The notes under the pieces were generated by a model that was given only the letters and a program-made list of their open reading frames with translations, made no database searches and had not been told where the DNA came from. From IMG/VR virus record IMGVR_UViG_3300025642_000012, positions 1-41,623 of that record: a stretch of 41,623 nt of DNA, one strand, 5' to 3'. Each line of letters begins with the position of its first letter. The first letter of the stretch is position 1. Made by a program: the position numbers and the translations under genes. Shown here in pieces: positions 22,996 to 29,842 of the stretch. This DNA comes from a virus.

Positions 22996-23124
22996 ATGCA
23001 AAGCCACTGCTGTTTAGCGAAAATCGAATACGACGACGACGGAAACGCAATCTGCTCGTCGTGTAAACAAGAATGCGACACGAGCAATACAACTAGCAAG
23101 ACTCAACTCGTACCTAGAATCTAA
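22996..23124 (+). CDS. Small Cys-rich protein
   Basis: 42 aa with CC near the start, then CSSCKQEC, a zinc-ribbon-like set. Fits exactly between helicase stop and methyltransferase ATG (adjacent, no gap). Family unknown. Confidence 0.5.
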   Translation: MQSHCCLAKIEYDDDGNAICSSCKQECDTSNTTSKTQLVPRI

Positions 23125-23775
23125 ATGCTAAAGCTAAACGAAATCACGAACTGGGAACAGTCTATAAATCAGGTGGTAAACGCAGACTGTTTGGATTTTA
23201 TGAAGCTGCTACCCGACAACTCGATTGATTTAGTTCTGACCGATCCGCCGTACGGAATAAATGTTCAAAACAGGAACTGTACTGCTAGTAGAGAAGACAA
23301 GCGAAGTGTAGATAAAGTTTTTTGGGACAAAAATAAACCAAATGACGATGTTTTTTTCTTTATGCGCCTCGTCAGCAAGAGACAGATAATTTGGGGCGCA
23401 AATTATTTTAACTGCTTTAGTGAAGGTGGTTCAATAGTTTGGGATAAGCTTCAGCCTTTGCCGGACAGTAGCCAATGCGAGATAGCAAGTATTTCTGGAT
23501 ATAAAAAAGTTTTCAAATATACACAGCGATGGACAAACTTTGTGAACACAAAAACAAGCATTCACCCGACTGAAAAACCAGTAGAACTTATGAGGTGGAT
23601 AATTGAAAAATTCACTGAAGAAAATGATTTAATCCTCGACCCATTTCTCGGCAGCGGAACAACAGCACGAGCTTGTAAAGACCTCAATCGTCGCTTCATC
23701 GGTGTCGAGCTAGAAGAAAAATACTGCGAGATCGCAGAATCACGCCTCCAACAACAAGTAATGCAACTACTATGA
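23125..23775 (+). CDS. DNA methyltransferase (N6-adenine / N4-cytosine, N6_N4 class)
   Basis: 216 aa. Catalytic motif IV TDPPYG at residues ~38-43 precedes the AdoMet-binding motif I DPFLGSGTT at ~171-179, the beta-class order. IHPTEKPVELMRW is the usual motif before motif I. A short recognition region lies between. Methylates the phage DNA, likely to evade host restriction; target site unknown. No cognate restriction gene seen. Stop overlaps next ATG (ATGA). Confidence 0.9.
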   Translation: MLKLNEITNWEQSINQVVNADCLDFMKLLPDNSIDLVLTDPPYGINVQNRNCTASREDKRSVDKVFWDKNKPNDDVFFFMRLVSKRQIIWGANYFNCFSEGGSIVWDKLQPLPDSSQCEIASISGYKKVFKYTQRWTNFVNTKTSIHPTEKPVELMRWIIEKFTEENDLILDPFLGSGTTARACKDLNRRFIGVELEEKYCEIAESRLQQQVMQLL

Positions 23776-24074
23776 ACTACCAAACAATCCTAACAAAGCT
23801 CGAACACTGGAAACAAAAGGACGATGAACGCATCAGCGCAGTTCGACCAGATGGCAACTTTTATTATGGTAATAATTTAAGACTAGTCGCTGCGTATCTC
23901 GACAACTTCGACGACATTCTCCAAGAATGGCTCAATTTCTACATCTACGAAGTCCCCACAATCAAAGGAAGAGCACCAGTAAGTGGAAAAAACGGCATAC
24001 AATACGACGCAAAAGACAGAAATCAATTCATCGAATTTCTAGAATCACTGGACAAAAAGAAAGCAAAAGAGTAG
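23772..24074 (+). CDS. Hypothetical protein
   Basis: 100 aa, helical with aromatic residues (DGNFYYGNNLRLVAAYLD). Family unknown. Coupled to the methyltransferase by ATGA overlap. Confidence 0.6.
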   Translation: MNYQTILTKLEHWKQKDDERISAVRPDGNFYYGNNLRLVAAYLDNFDDILQEWLNFYIYEVPTIKGRAPVSGKNGIQYDAKDRNQFIEFLESLDKKKAKE

Positions 24075-24083
24075 ACTTAAGCT

Positions 24084-24380
24084 ATGAACAAAGTCCTAAC
24101 AAATTACGAAAAAGCAGCAGATGGACTAGCCGTTGCCTTTCTAAAAGAGCTGTACCCCGACGAAAACCCCCGAGAATGGTACTGGGTCGGAGCCAAAATC
24201 GGAGAAATAATGAACTGGGGGGACTGGTTCGTTGACACAACAATAATGGCAGACTTTTTCAGATACAAATTAACATCAGACGAGTTTTTCGAATGGTACG
24301 ACCAGCGAATAGACGGAGAAAATTTAAATATAATGCACTTCAAGCTCAAGAAGAACGAGAAACTATTAAAAGATTTTTAA
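24084..24380 (+). CDS. Hypothetical Trp-rich protein
   Basis: 98 aa, predicted alpha-helical with many Trp/Phe (REWYWVG, NWGDWF, FFEWYDQR). Family unknown. Nine nt after the previous gene. Confidence 0.6.
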   Translation: MNKVLTNYEKAADGLAVAFLKELYPDENPREWYWVGAKIGEIMNWGDWFVDTTIMADFFRYKLTSDEFFEWYDQRIDGENLNIMHFKLKKNEKLLKDF

Positions 24381-24399
24381 TGAAGAATAAAACCCCACA

Positions 24400-24537
24400 A
24401 TGATCGACATAAAATGCGGAGAATGCGGCAGTTCGATGCAGAAGACCGAATCAAAACCCGGATTCCAAAAGTTTATTTGTCAATGCGGAGAAACACTTCA
24501 ATTTAAATCACAAAACAAAGTAACCACTTCAAAATGA
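24400..24537 (+). CDS. Small zinc-ribbon protein
   Basis: 45 aa with KCGECG and FICQCGE knuckles, a four-Cys zinc ribbon. Preceded by TAAAACCCCACA then ATG, a variant of the initiation motif. Stop overlaps the next start (ATGA). Confidence 0.55.
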   Translation: MIDIKCGECGSSMQKTESKPGFQKFICQCGETLQFKSQNKVTTSK

Positions 24538-24719
24538 ACAACGAACTAGCAAAAGAGGCGATAATCGGGCTGAACAAGGAAAAGGAAATGCTAACTCCGT
24601 TTGTGGCTTGTTTAAACACATACGAAGCAACTCAATCAAACAGACGGATAGAAAAAATAGATCTTCAAATTTTGAGTATTATAAACGCCGCACAAATCCG
24701 CTCTAACGATCAAGAATGA
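24534..24719 (+). CDS. Hypothetical helical protein
   Basis: 61 aa, helical, family unknown. Coupled to the zinc-ribbon gene. The ~95 bp that follow show no further coding. Confidence 0.5.
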   Translation: MNNELAKEAIIGLNKEKEMLTPFVACLNTYEATQSNRRIEKIDLQILSIINAAQIRSNDQE

Positions 24720-24814
24720 GCCAGTAGCTAATTGTATTCATTCTCACAGTAGAACGCAACAGGAGCAAAACAAATAGGCAATACGCCCACGAGGAGAGTA
24801 GTAACCAACAACAG

Positions 24815-24961
24815 ATGAAAAAGATAAACGAACTTTCCGACTTCGCCGAACTCAAACCATCTGAACAGAAAAAAATAATGAAGAAAGTAATCAAAGGAGC
24901 GTGCGAACTTCAAAGAAAAATCATCCAACAAGCGAAGACCAAAGCACCATCACCGGAATAA
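24815..24961 (+). CDS. Small Lys-rich helical protein
   Basis: 48 aa, Lys/Glu/Gln-rich helices, family unknown. Last gene of the + strand replication operon before the convergent minus block. Confidence 0.45.
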   Translation: MKKINELSDFAELKPSEQKKIMKKVIKGACELQRKIIQQAKTKAPSPE

Positions 24962-25005
24962 TTAAAACCAAGATAACGAGAGAACGCGCAGTGGAGAGGG
25001 AAAGG

Positions 25006-25152
25006 TCATTCATCTAAAAATATTGTGTTAAGAGTTAGCATAATCAAGCAAAAAACAGGCAGGAAAGTAGACATCCAGCCGCTTGAATACCCGCTGGCAA
25101 GGAGAATCGTAGCGACAATCGTCAAGGTGGCGAAAAAGATAATTGTTTTCAT
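25006..25152 (-). CDS. Small two-helix membrane protein
   Basis: 48 aa. Two hydrophobic segments (residues ~3-19, IIFFATLTIVATILLA; ~28-45, TFLPVFCLIMLTLNTIF) split by SGYSSGW. ATG overlaps the previous stop. Holin-like size and topology, but sits at the end of an early-type operon. Family unknown. Confidence 0.5.
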   Translation of the reverse strand: MKTIIFFATLTIVATILLASGYSSGWMSTFLPVFCLIMLTLNTIFLDE

Positions 25153-25259
25153 AATTTATAAATAATATAAGTAAATAAAGAAAGTGGAAGAGTGTAGCGA
25201 ATCAAACACCTTCGAAGCTCAATCCAAGCCAAAGCGGTAATTTCTTCTAGTTCAGTCAT
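25149..25259 (-). CDS. Micro-ORF
   Basis: 36 aa; amphipathic start, hydrophobic C-terminal half. TAATG overlap with the upstream gene and ATGA with the downstream one are the main support. Confidence 0.4.
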   Translation of the reverse strand: MTELEEITALAWIELRRCLIRYTLPLSLFTYIIYKL

Positions 25260-25612
25260 TAAGATTGACATAATTTAATTATTTCTAAAAGTTTTTTATA
25301 GTTTTCTTTTTCTTCTAATTCAGAAATAAAATCTGAAATATCTTCGAATAAATTGCATTCGTGCTTGTTGTCATACCCTAAAAATTCTTTTGAAATATTC
25401 TCAAGTGGAATTTGAGTTGCGACCATTGCATTTTGCGCCCGCTTTGATAAAGCTGTAATTGTTTCTTTTTCGTCAGTTATCCCGAAAGCAAAAGGATCGC
25501 AAAACCTATTTACTGGAGAAAATTCTTTATAAATTTCAGGATAATCTTTTTCTATTTCATCAATTTTTTCTTGATTAAGGTCGTAAAGGCTTATTTTGAT
25601 GTGCTGTTTCAT
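25259..25612 (-). CDS. Hypothetical acidic protein
   Basis: 117 aa, acidic, alpha/beta start then helices ending in a Glu/Lys-rich segment. Family unknown. Preceded 4 nt upstream by the stop of the RHH-like gene. Confidence 0.6.
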   Translation of the reverse strand: MKQHIKISLYDLNQEKIDEIEKDYPEIYKEFSPVNRFCDPFAFGITDEKETITALSKRAQNAMVATQIPLENISKEFLGYDNKHECNLFEDISDFISELEEKENYKKLLEIIKLCQS

Positions 25613-25616
25613 AATA

Positions 25617-25754
25617 TTAAGAATTAAGTGATTGAATTAACGCTTTTCTACATATTTCAGAGCGTGTAGTTCCTTTAGCTTCAGCCCGCACTTTACTTTT
25701 CTCCCAAATTGAAGGCTCGCACCTGAATCGTTGAATCTTTTTAACTTCTCTCAT
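25617..25754 (-). CDS. Small RHH-like protein
   Basis: 45 aa: KIQRFRCEPSIWEKSKVRAEAKG then TRSEICRKALIQ, a strand-helix-helix outline as in ribbon-helix-helix DNA-binding proteins. Start overlaps the previous gene by 14 nt. Could be an autoregulator of this small-gene operon. Confidence 0.5.
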   Translation of the reverse strand: MREVKKIQRFRCEPSIWEKSKVRAEAKGTTRSEICRKALIQSLNS

Positions 25755-25908
25755 GTTTTTTTTTAAATAATTTAATAACATTTCTTATTGTTTCTAAGTC
25801 TATTTTTATTTCAACATCTGAATCACGGGTTTGCGAAATTACAAAATCTTTTTCAAGATTTTCAAGGTATGCTAGCGTGATGATTAGACCTTTTTCTTTG
25901 ATATACAT
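25741..25908 (-). CDS. Hypothetical small protein
   Basis: 55 aa from ATG at 25908, chosen because TTTAATC stands before it and because an upstream ATG at 25971 would overlap the Cys/Trp gene by 52 nt. Alpha/beta, family unknown. Confidence 0.5.
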   Translation of the reverse strand: MYIKEKGLIITLAYLENLEKDFVISQTRDSDVEIKIDLETIRNVIKLFKKKHERS

Positions 25909-25919
25909 AATATAATTGA

Positions 25920-26030
25920 TTAAAGATAATGATCGTATTTCTTTTTTCCGCACCAGTCGCATTTCCACCACATAAATTTTTTAGTCATTGTCCACGAGTG
26001 AAGACCGAGAAAGCAAAGTAATTTTTTCAT
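25920..26030 (-). CDS. Small Trp/Cys protein
   Basis: 36 aa ending WWKCDWCGKKKYDHYL, a half zinc-ribbon knuckle. Five nt from the upstream stop. Family unknown. Confidence 0.45.
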   Translation of the reverse strand: MKKLLCFLGLHSWTMTKKFMWWKCDWCGKKKYDHYL

Positions 26031-26035
26031 TCTGA

Positions 26036-26278
26036 TTAATCAAAGTATTTTCTATATTTCTTGTAAACCACATCCCAAGCCTCGTCTAAGTCTTTTTTGC
26101 TTCGCGCTTGAAGCGAGAATATAGAAATGCTGTTATTGAAAGTTTTATCTTCACCACTTTTAACTAATGCTATCGTTATAAAATCAAAGAATGGAATATA
26201 ACCAAAATCTTTTTCGACTAGTTCTTTTTTCATTCCACATTCTTTTTCTTTTTCGGAAACAAAATCTATTATTATCAT
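26036..26278 (-). CDS. Hypothetical protein
   Basis: 80 aa, alpha/beta, no recognised motif. Operon member with a short gap on both sides. Confidence 0.55.
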   Translation of the reverse strand: MIIIDFVSEKEKECGMKKELVEKDFGYIPFFDFITIALVKSGEDKTFNNSISIFSLQARSKKDLDEAWDVVYKKYRKYFD

Positions 26279-26302
26279 AAAATATTTGATTAATTAAGTA
26301 TT

Positions 26303-26527
26303 TTAACCATGTGATAGTCTTGCCTTCCATTCGTTGCTGATCTCTGTTTTTGCATAATCTAAAACAAATTCGATGTTGTGTTCAATGGCGTCCTCTTCGG
26401 TTATATTGAATTTGCAGCTGAATGCTTTAAATAAGTCTTTTTTTGCTTCTTTCTTTCCACCGCTGCTAAAATCTTCTGTTAATTCTTGCAGTAATTTAGC
26501 AAAAGCGATAATTTCTTTGTTATTCAT
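26303..26527 (-). CDS. Hypothetical helical protein
   Basis: 74 aa, helical, Lys/Glu-rich, no recognised family. Starts 3 nt after the upstream stop, with TTTTAAAAT before ATG. Confidence 0.55.
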   Translation of the reverse strand: MNNKEIIAFAKLLQELTEDFSSGGKKEAKKDLFKAFSCKFNITEEDAIEHNIEFVLDYAKTEISNEWKARLSHG

Positions 26528-26530
26528 ATT

Positions 26531-26689
26531 TTAAAATGCTGGGTTTAAAATAAATGTTTTTAACATTTCATCGTCAACTTTAACCTCGTCTTGAACATAG
26601 AGTAATTTTTGATAAACTTTTGTCAAAAGCTCTTCTGAAATTGTTGGTTCGAGATTTAGAATCCGTTGCTTTGGGGTAATAATTTTCAT
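26531..26689 (-). CDS. Hypothetical small acidic protein
   Basis: 52 aa, helical. TTAACCC with 10 nt to ATG supports the start. Its C-terminal codons carry a TTTTAAA box just before the next gene. The 62 bp above it hold only a weak GCTCC/GGAGC hairpin. Confidence 0.55.
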   Translation of the reverse strand: MKIITPKQRILNLEPTISEELLTKVYQKLLYVQDEVKVDDEMLKTFILNPAF

Positions 26690-26751
26690 TTTGTAGTGGG
26701 TTAAGTAGCTCCATCTTATAGGAGCGTAGCCACGGAAGTCAAGCCTTACTT

Positions 26752-26877
26752 TTATTCCGCCTTGACAAAGCGAGCAGACATAACACGAAGCTCTCTTTTC
26801 TTGCTCCGGCAGTCATTAGAACGCACTGAACGCTCTAAAATAGCAACTGGAGGCGGTAGGTAGGGGTGTTTTTTCAT
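26752..26877 (-). CDS. Small basic protein
   Basis: 41 aa, Arg/Lys-rich with a Pro-rich start (KHPYLPPP). ATG 11 nt after the upstream stop. Composition fits a nucleic-acid binder. No family recognised; modest support. Confidence 0.4.
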   Translation of the reverse strand: MKKHPYLPPPVAILERSVRSNDCRSKKRELRVMSARFVKAE

Positions 26878-26887
26878 AAAATAAAAG

Positions 26888-27157
26888 TTAGATTCCGTAG
26901 CTGATTACATATTCTTTTGCTTCTTTTTTTGAGACATCTTTACCATCCCAATCTAAATAAATAGTATCTCCATCGCACAAATCAATAAGCTCGCAAATTA
27001 TTTCTTTTTGCCTTGGCGTGTCTTTTTGCATAATTGCACTTATTGAGCTGCCAATTTTTGAATATTCTTTAAGCAGCTTTACTCCATTTTCCGAGCTGTC
27101 GAAGTCCCAGCGTTTTAGCGTTCCCCATTTTAGGGTTAGGTAGGATTGTTTACTCAT
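26888..27157 (-). CDS. Hypothetical protein
   Basis: 89 aa; LTLKWGTLKRWDF near the start and DGDTIYLDWDGKDVSKKEAKEYV at the end resemble a compact alpha/beta fold. TTTAACCCCC with 9 nt to ATG. Preceded by a structured element rather than the palindrome cassette. Confidence 0.55.
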   Translation of the reverse strand: MSKQSYLTLKWGTLKRWDFDSSENGVKLLKEYSKIGSSISAIMQKDTPRQKEIICELIDLCDGDTIYLDWDGKDVSKKEAKEYVISYGI

Positions 27158-27182
27158 TTTTAGGGGGTTAAATTTAATTAAA

Positions 27183-27243
27183 GGGAGGGCAGAACCTTGC
27201 GACCGATTCCCGAATCGCCGAGTCCCATTAGTCGCGCCCTCCG
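27183..27243 (-). ncRNA. Structured intergenic RNA element
   Basis: On the minus strand, GGAGGGC pairs with GCCCTCC (7 bp), enclosing GCGAC/GTCGC (5 bp) and a CGATT-CGGG-AATCG hairpin. Located between 27279 and the gene at 27157, where neighbouring junctions carry palindromes. No tRNA features. Role unknown: terminator, processing or mRNA stability site. Confidence 0.45.
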
Positions 27244-27256
27244 ACGCGATTCAAGC

Positions 27257-27285
27257 TTGACTCCGAGAATGTATTTAGCTACAAT
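27257..27285 (+). promoter_or_regulatory. Possible antisense promoter
   Basis: TTGACT (27257-27262), 17-nt spacer, TACAAT (27280-27285) on the + strand, pointing against the minus operon. Good consensus match, but it overlaps a likely coding micro-ORF and could be chance. Confidence 0.35.
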
Positions 27286-27380
27286 GATTTAGATTTTGCT
27301 TCAGCGTTTAAATCATCATAACCTTCAGTAATACTCTCGTGTTGAGTCAATCGAGAAATCAAATGTTTATGTAGGTTCAC
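27279..27380 (-). CDS. Micro-ORF (GTG start)
   Basis: 33 aa from GTG at 27380, within the end of the upstream gene. Composition is protein-like and acidic at the C-terminus (EGYDDLNAEA). Weak support. Confidence 0.35.
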   Translation of the reverse strand: MNLHKHLISRLTQHESITEGYDDLNAEAKSKSL

Positions 27381-27747
27381 CTATTTCTTCTTTTACCTTT
27401 ATGTATAGCTCATTCGGTTCGATATGGTATAATTTAAAATAATAATCATAGAATTTTTTATAATGTTCTATATCGTGTTTTAGACTTTTGATTTTAGAAT
27501 TATGATCTTTTAGCAATTCTTTATCTGTTCCTTTTATTTCAGCAATAGCATTTCTCAATTCACTTCCCCATCTCCAACCGCTTGTATCCCAGATGCTGAT
27601 ATGTCCGTCGCCCTTTAGGTGCATAGTTACAGATCCAATAACTTGATCTGCAGTAAACGAGTTTAATATCTCGTTTTTTGTTTCACTGTCTAGCTGCTCG
27701 AAATAGTCAATAACATCTTCTTTCGTAGTTTCAATGTTCAGTTGCAT
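27367..27747 (-). CDS. Hypothetical protein
   Basis: 126 aa. Helical N-terminus, a Gly/Trp-rich beta hairpin (KGDGHISIWDTSGWRWG), then a long Lys-rich helix. Family unknown. TTAACCCCC with 10 nt to ATG. Palindrome repeat R1 lies directly upstream, beyond the start motif. Confidence 0.6.
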   Translation of the reverse strand: MQLNIETTKEDVIDYFEQLDSETKNEILNSFTADQVIGSVTMHLKGDGHISIWDTSGWRWGSELRNAIAEIKGTDKELLKDHNSKIKSLKHDIEHYKKFYDYYFKLYHIEPNELYIKVKEEIGEPT

Positions 27748-27765
27748 TTTAAAGGGGGTTAATTA

Positions 27766-27820
27766 GAGTGGTTAATCACTCACGCAAGCTCTCGGAGTGA
27801 GAGCAAGCGTGAAAGGTTAA
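27766..27820 (-). repeat. Intergenic tandem palindrome R1
   Basis: GAGTG-GTTAAT-CACTC hairpin joined to TCACGC-AA-GCTCTC...GAGAGC-AA-GCGTGA. Perfect double stem with a symmetric 2-nt internal mismatch. Sits between two small genes. Confidence 0.9.
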
Positions 27821-27823
27821 GCT

Positions 27824-28030
27824 TCAGATAGAATAAATCAATGCTTGTTTTGTAATATGAGTTGGCAAGTTTAGATTTTTGATATTATTAACAATGGTTT
27901 CGTTAGAGAACTTATTCTTTTTCCATCGTTTTATATTAGCGGCGAGAAGCTCTATTATTTTAGTTTCTGCTTCGACTGGCGATATGTTTAGTGTTTTCAT
28001 CTTTTGGGGGTTAAATTGAGTGTTAATCAC
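27824..28030 (-). CDS. Hypothetical small helical protein
   Basis: 68 aa, helical, basic middle (NIKRWKKNKFSNETIV). Family unknown. TTTAACCCCCAAAAG directly before ATG. Flanked by R1 and R2. Cassette member. Confidence 0.55.
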   Translation of the reverse strand: MINTQFNPQKMKTLNISPVEAETKIIELLAANIKRWKKNKFSNETIVNNIKNLNLPTHITKQALIYSI

Positions 28031-28070
28031 TCACGCAAGCCCCGGAGTCGAGGCAAGCGTGAAAGGTTAA
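28018..28070 (-). repeat. Intergenic tandem palindrome R2
   Basis: Same architecture as R1; inner stem GCCCCG/CGAGGC with one C-A mismatch, differing from R1 while keeping most pairs. Confidence 0.9.
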
Positions 28071-28071
28071 G

Positions 28072-28296
28072 CTAGTTTTTTGGATAGTCGGGATATTTCT
28101 TTTGAATTATTTTAGGCGGTCTGTTATCTTTTGTGTCATATTTAATGCAATCTTCATTCATGCAACTGTAAGTTGTCGCGAATCCGTTAAATCCTTTTGC
28201 ACGTTTCCGACCGCAAACTATGCATTTCTCCTCCTCCCTGCAATCTGTAAGGTTCTCGAATGTTTTTAGTAGGTCTTTTGGTTGAAGTTTAGACAT
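28072..28296 (-). CDS. Zinc-finger-like small protein
   Basis: 74 aa with EKCIVCGRKR and YSCMNEDC, a treble-clef or ribbon-like four-Cys site. Basic C-terminus. Starts after TTAACCCCC; TAG stop. Cassette member between R2 and R3. Target unknown. Confidence 0.6.
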   Translation of the reverse strand: MSKLQPKDLLKTFENLTDCREEEKCIVCGRKRAKGFNGFATTYSCMNEDCIKYDTKDNRPPKIIQKKYPDYPKN

Positions 28297-28315
28297 TTTA
28301 AAGGGGGTTAATTTT

Positions 28316-28369
28316 GAGTGTTAATCACTCACGCAAGCCCTCGAAGTAAGGGCAAGCGTGAAGGGTTAA
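28316..28369 (-). repeat. Intergenic tandem palindrome R3
   Basis: Same architecture; inner stem GCCCT/AGGGC. The TAA stop of the upstream gene (28366-28368) lies in its edge. Confidence 0.9.
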
Positions 28370-28662
28370 GCGGTGATTGATTCGGTGTTGTGTTTTCGGT
28401 TGCATTCGCTCCACTCTGCCGCTGCTTGAATGTATTTTTTAGCTTCTCTTTTTAATAATTCTCCCGACCAATTGCCGAAAAAATAATTGCGAATCTCTCT
28501 AATTGTCGAGATAGAACACTCGCCGAACTCTTCTTTAATTATTCCCCACGAATCCGAGTTGCTCGCGTCGAGTGAAGCCAGTGCAATCATCGCTTCAATC
28601 GCTTTACCAGTGAGAGTGTTTGATTCTCCGAGCGTTTCGAGATGCTGTTCAATGTTATTCAT
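28366..28662 (-). CDS. Hypothetical helical protein
   Basis: 98 aa, helical, with WSGELLKREAKKYIQAAAEW near the end. Family unknown. TTTAACCCCCAAAAG directly before ATG. Between R3 and R4. Confidence 0.6.
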   Translation of the reverse strand: MNNIEQHLETLGESNTLTGKAIEAMIALASLDASNSDSWGIIKEEFGECSISTIREIRNYFFGNWSGELLKREAKKYIQAAAEWSECNRKHNTESITA

Positions 28663-28680
28663 CTTTTGGGGGTTAAATTA

Positions 28681-28735
28681 GAGTGGTTAATCACTCACGC
28701 AAGCCCTCGGACCGAGAGCAAGCGTGAAGGGTTAA
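28681..28735 (-). repeat. Intergenic tandem palindrome R4
   Basis: Same architecture as R1; inner stem GCCCTC/GAGAGC with one mismatch. The TAA stop of the first cassette gene lies in its edge. Confidence 0.9.
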
Positions 28736-28929
28736 CTCATTTGCGAGTATTTTTCTGCTTGATGGTTTTTTATAAAATATTGAGCGTCTTTTTTAGTGTA
28801 AAATAGTGCAATTTCTGAAATTGTTTTGTCGCAGTATTTACGAACACAATTAAATTTTACGCACCATCCTTTTTTAATTTTTAAAGGCTTTTCGCTTGTT
28901 CCGAGAATTTTATCATTCTGTTTAAACAT
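28732..28929 (-). CDS. Hypothetical small Lys/Cys protein, first of cassette operon
   Basis: 65 aa from ATG at 28929; a longer frame to 28980 is rejected because it runs through the -35 and -10 boxes and through the TTAACCCCC motif. Basic, with CVKFNCVRKYC; family unknown. Leader predicted to be only ~17 nt. Confidence 0.55.
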   Translation of the reverse strand: MFKQNDKILGTSEKPLKIKKGWCVKFNCVRKYCDKTISEIALFYTKKDAQYFIKNHQAEKYSQMS

Positions 28930-28952
28930 CTTTTGGGGGTTAATGTAATTCA

Positions 28953-28980
28953 AGTTTACTCCGATTAAATCCATTGTCAA
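28953..28980 (-). promoter_or_regulatory. Sigma70-like promoter of the minus-strand small-gene operon
   Basis: -35 TTGACA (28975-28980), 16-nt spacer, -10 TAAACT (28953-28958). Start predicted at ~28946, so TTAACCCCC lies in the first bases of the RNA. Confidence 0.7.
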
Positions 28981-28991
28981 TACTAATAAGA

Positions 28992-29020
28992 TATACAGAG
29001 TATAAAGAAAGTATTATAAT
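28992..29020 (+). promoter_or_regulatory. Possible + strand promoter with long leader
   Basis: TATACA (28992-28997), 17-nt spacer, perfect -10 TATAAT (29015-29020). Would give a ~210-nt leader containing the 29122-29155 inverted repeat. Confidence 0.45.
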
Positions 29021-29121
29021 CTAAACTAAAAGAAGCAAAGCACTGTAAACATAGAACATAGACAAAACACCAGCCCGATTAATTGAAAGCCAAGCGGTAA
29101 AGGTTGTGGGTTTTTCATTTG

Positions 29122-29155
29122 TTTGGGTGTTAGTTTACTTAATTTTACACCCAAA
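29122..29155. other. 9-bp inverted repeat in divergent region
   Basis: TTTGGGTGT (29122-29130) and ACACCCAAA (29147-29155), 16-nt AT-rich loop. Operator or leader hairpin. The 28930-29236 gap otherwise holds only divergent promoters. Confidence 0.6.
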
Positions 29156-29200
29156 AGAATCAAAAGTCAAGGCGGTTAAAGACTACACATAAAGAAAAGC

Positions 29201-29230
29201 TTGACTTATTTAACTCAAAATGAGAGAATA
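29201..29230 (+). promoter_or_regulatory. Sigma70-like promoter, near-leaderless
   Basis: -35 TTGACT (29201-29206), 18-nt spacer, -10 AGAATA (29225-29230), with ATG at 29237 where transcription should begin. Confidence 0.5.
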
Positions 29231-29236
29231 AGAGCA

Positions 29237-29407
29237 ATGAATAAGGAACAAACAGACCGCTGTAAAGAATGCAAAGGCGAGATGGTGGAAGTCGGAGGAA
29301 CAGGAAAAAGCATCATTAAATTCAGTGATAACGGTGAAGCTGTAATCGGAGGAAGATATCAAAAGCTCTATCAATGCAAAGACTGCAAAACAATCACCAT
29401 TAAATGA
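29237..29407 (+). CDS. Zinc-ribbon protein
   Basis: 56 aa with RCKECKGEM and YQCKDCKT, a four-Cys zinc ribbon around a Gly-rich beta hairpin. A TTG at 29201 in frame lies in the -35 box, so ATG 29237 is chosen. First gene of the late + block. Could be a small transcription-related factor; unproven. Confidence 0.6.
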   Translation: MNKEQTDRCKECKGEMVEVGGTGKSIIKFSDNGEAVIGGRYQKLYQCKDCKTITIK

Positions 29408-29617
29408 ACACCGAATCAAGATTTACCGAACTAACAAAAGGATTAAAGGACATCTCCGTCCCTTTAAAGAAAAACATATTCGGCTGGAAAAAGTACAGCA
29501 TAACTTTCCCTTTAACGAAAGAATCAAGAAAAATTAAAGGGTTTTGGAAGCTTTGATGCAATACTTGAAAAAGACCACGGAACAGGTATAATGGCAATAA
29601 CTCAAATATTTAAATGA
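29404..29617 (+). pseudogene. Hypothetical protein interrupted by a frameshift
   Basis: Frame 1 runs 29404-29556 (50 aa: LKKNIFGWKKYSITFPLTKE...). The +1 frame continues as LKGFGSFDAILEKDHGTGI to TGA at 29615-29617, which overlaps the next ATG as ATGA like other gene pairs here. Removing one A from the A5 run near 29530 joins them into a ~70-aa protein. Either an assembly indel or a real frameshift. Family unknown. Confidence 0.5.
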
Positions 29618-29832
29618 AATGCGAAGAATGTGGAAACGAAACAGGAGCAGCCTCGTTAATAAATAGCAGATGGTTATGCATCAAATGTAAACCAAAAGAA
29701 GAAAACAGAAACGCCTTCACATTCATCCCCGGAAAAGGATGCGCCGCTCACGGATACAGAAAAAGAGAACAAGGCAAAGTAGTAAAAAGAATAATGGAAA
29801 GAGGACGACAAGAAATAGCAAAAGGCAATTAA
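29614..29832 (+). CDS. Zinc-ribbon protein
   Basis: 72 aa; KCEECGNE and WLCIKCKPK give a classical four-Cys ribbon, followed by a basic helical tail (KREQGKVVKRIMERGRQE). Directly upstream of terS. DNA or RNA binding is likely from composition only. Confidence 0.6.
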   Translation: MKCEECGNETGAASLINSRWLCIKCKPKEENRNAFTFIPGKGCAAHGYRKREQGKVVKRIMERGRQEIAKGN

Positions 29833-29842
29833 ACAATATGAC

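Noticed and set aside
27766-28735. CRISPR array
   Set aside because: Repeats are 53-55 bp and ~250-370 bp apart with protein-coding genes between them, not short uniform spacers.
27766-28735. Integron attC sites
   Set aside because: A 3' GCTTAAC-like box occurs, but the matching inverted GTTRRRY core box and an integrase are missing; only an analogy remains.
28930-28980. Upstream start for the first cassette gene
   Set aside because: It lies within the -35/-10 boxes and predicted untranscribed DNA.
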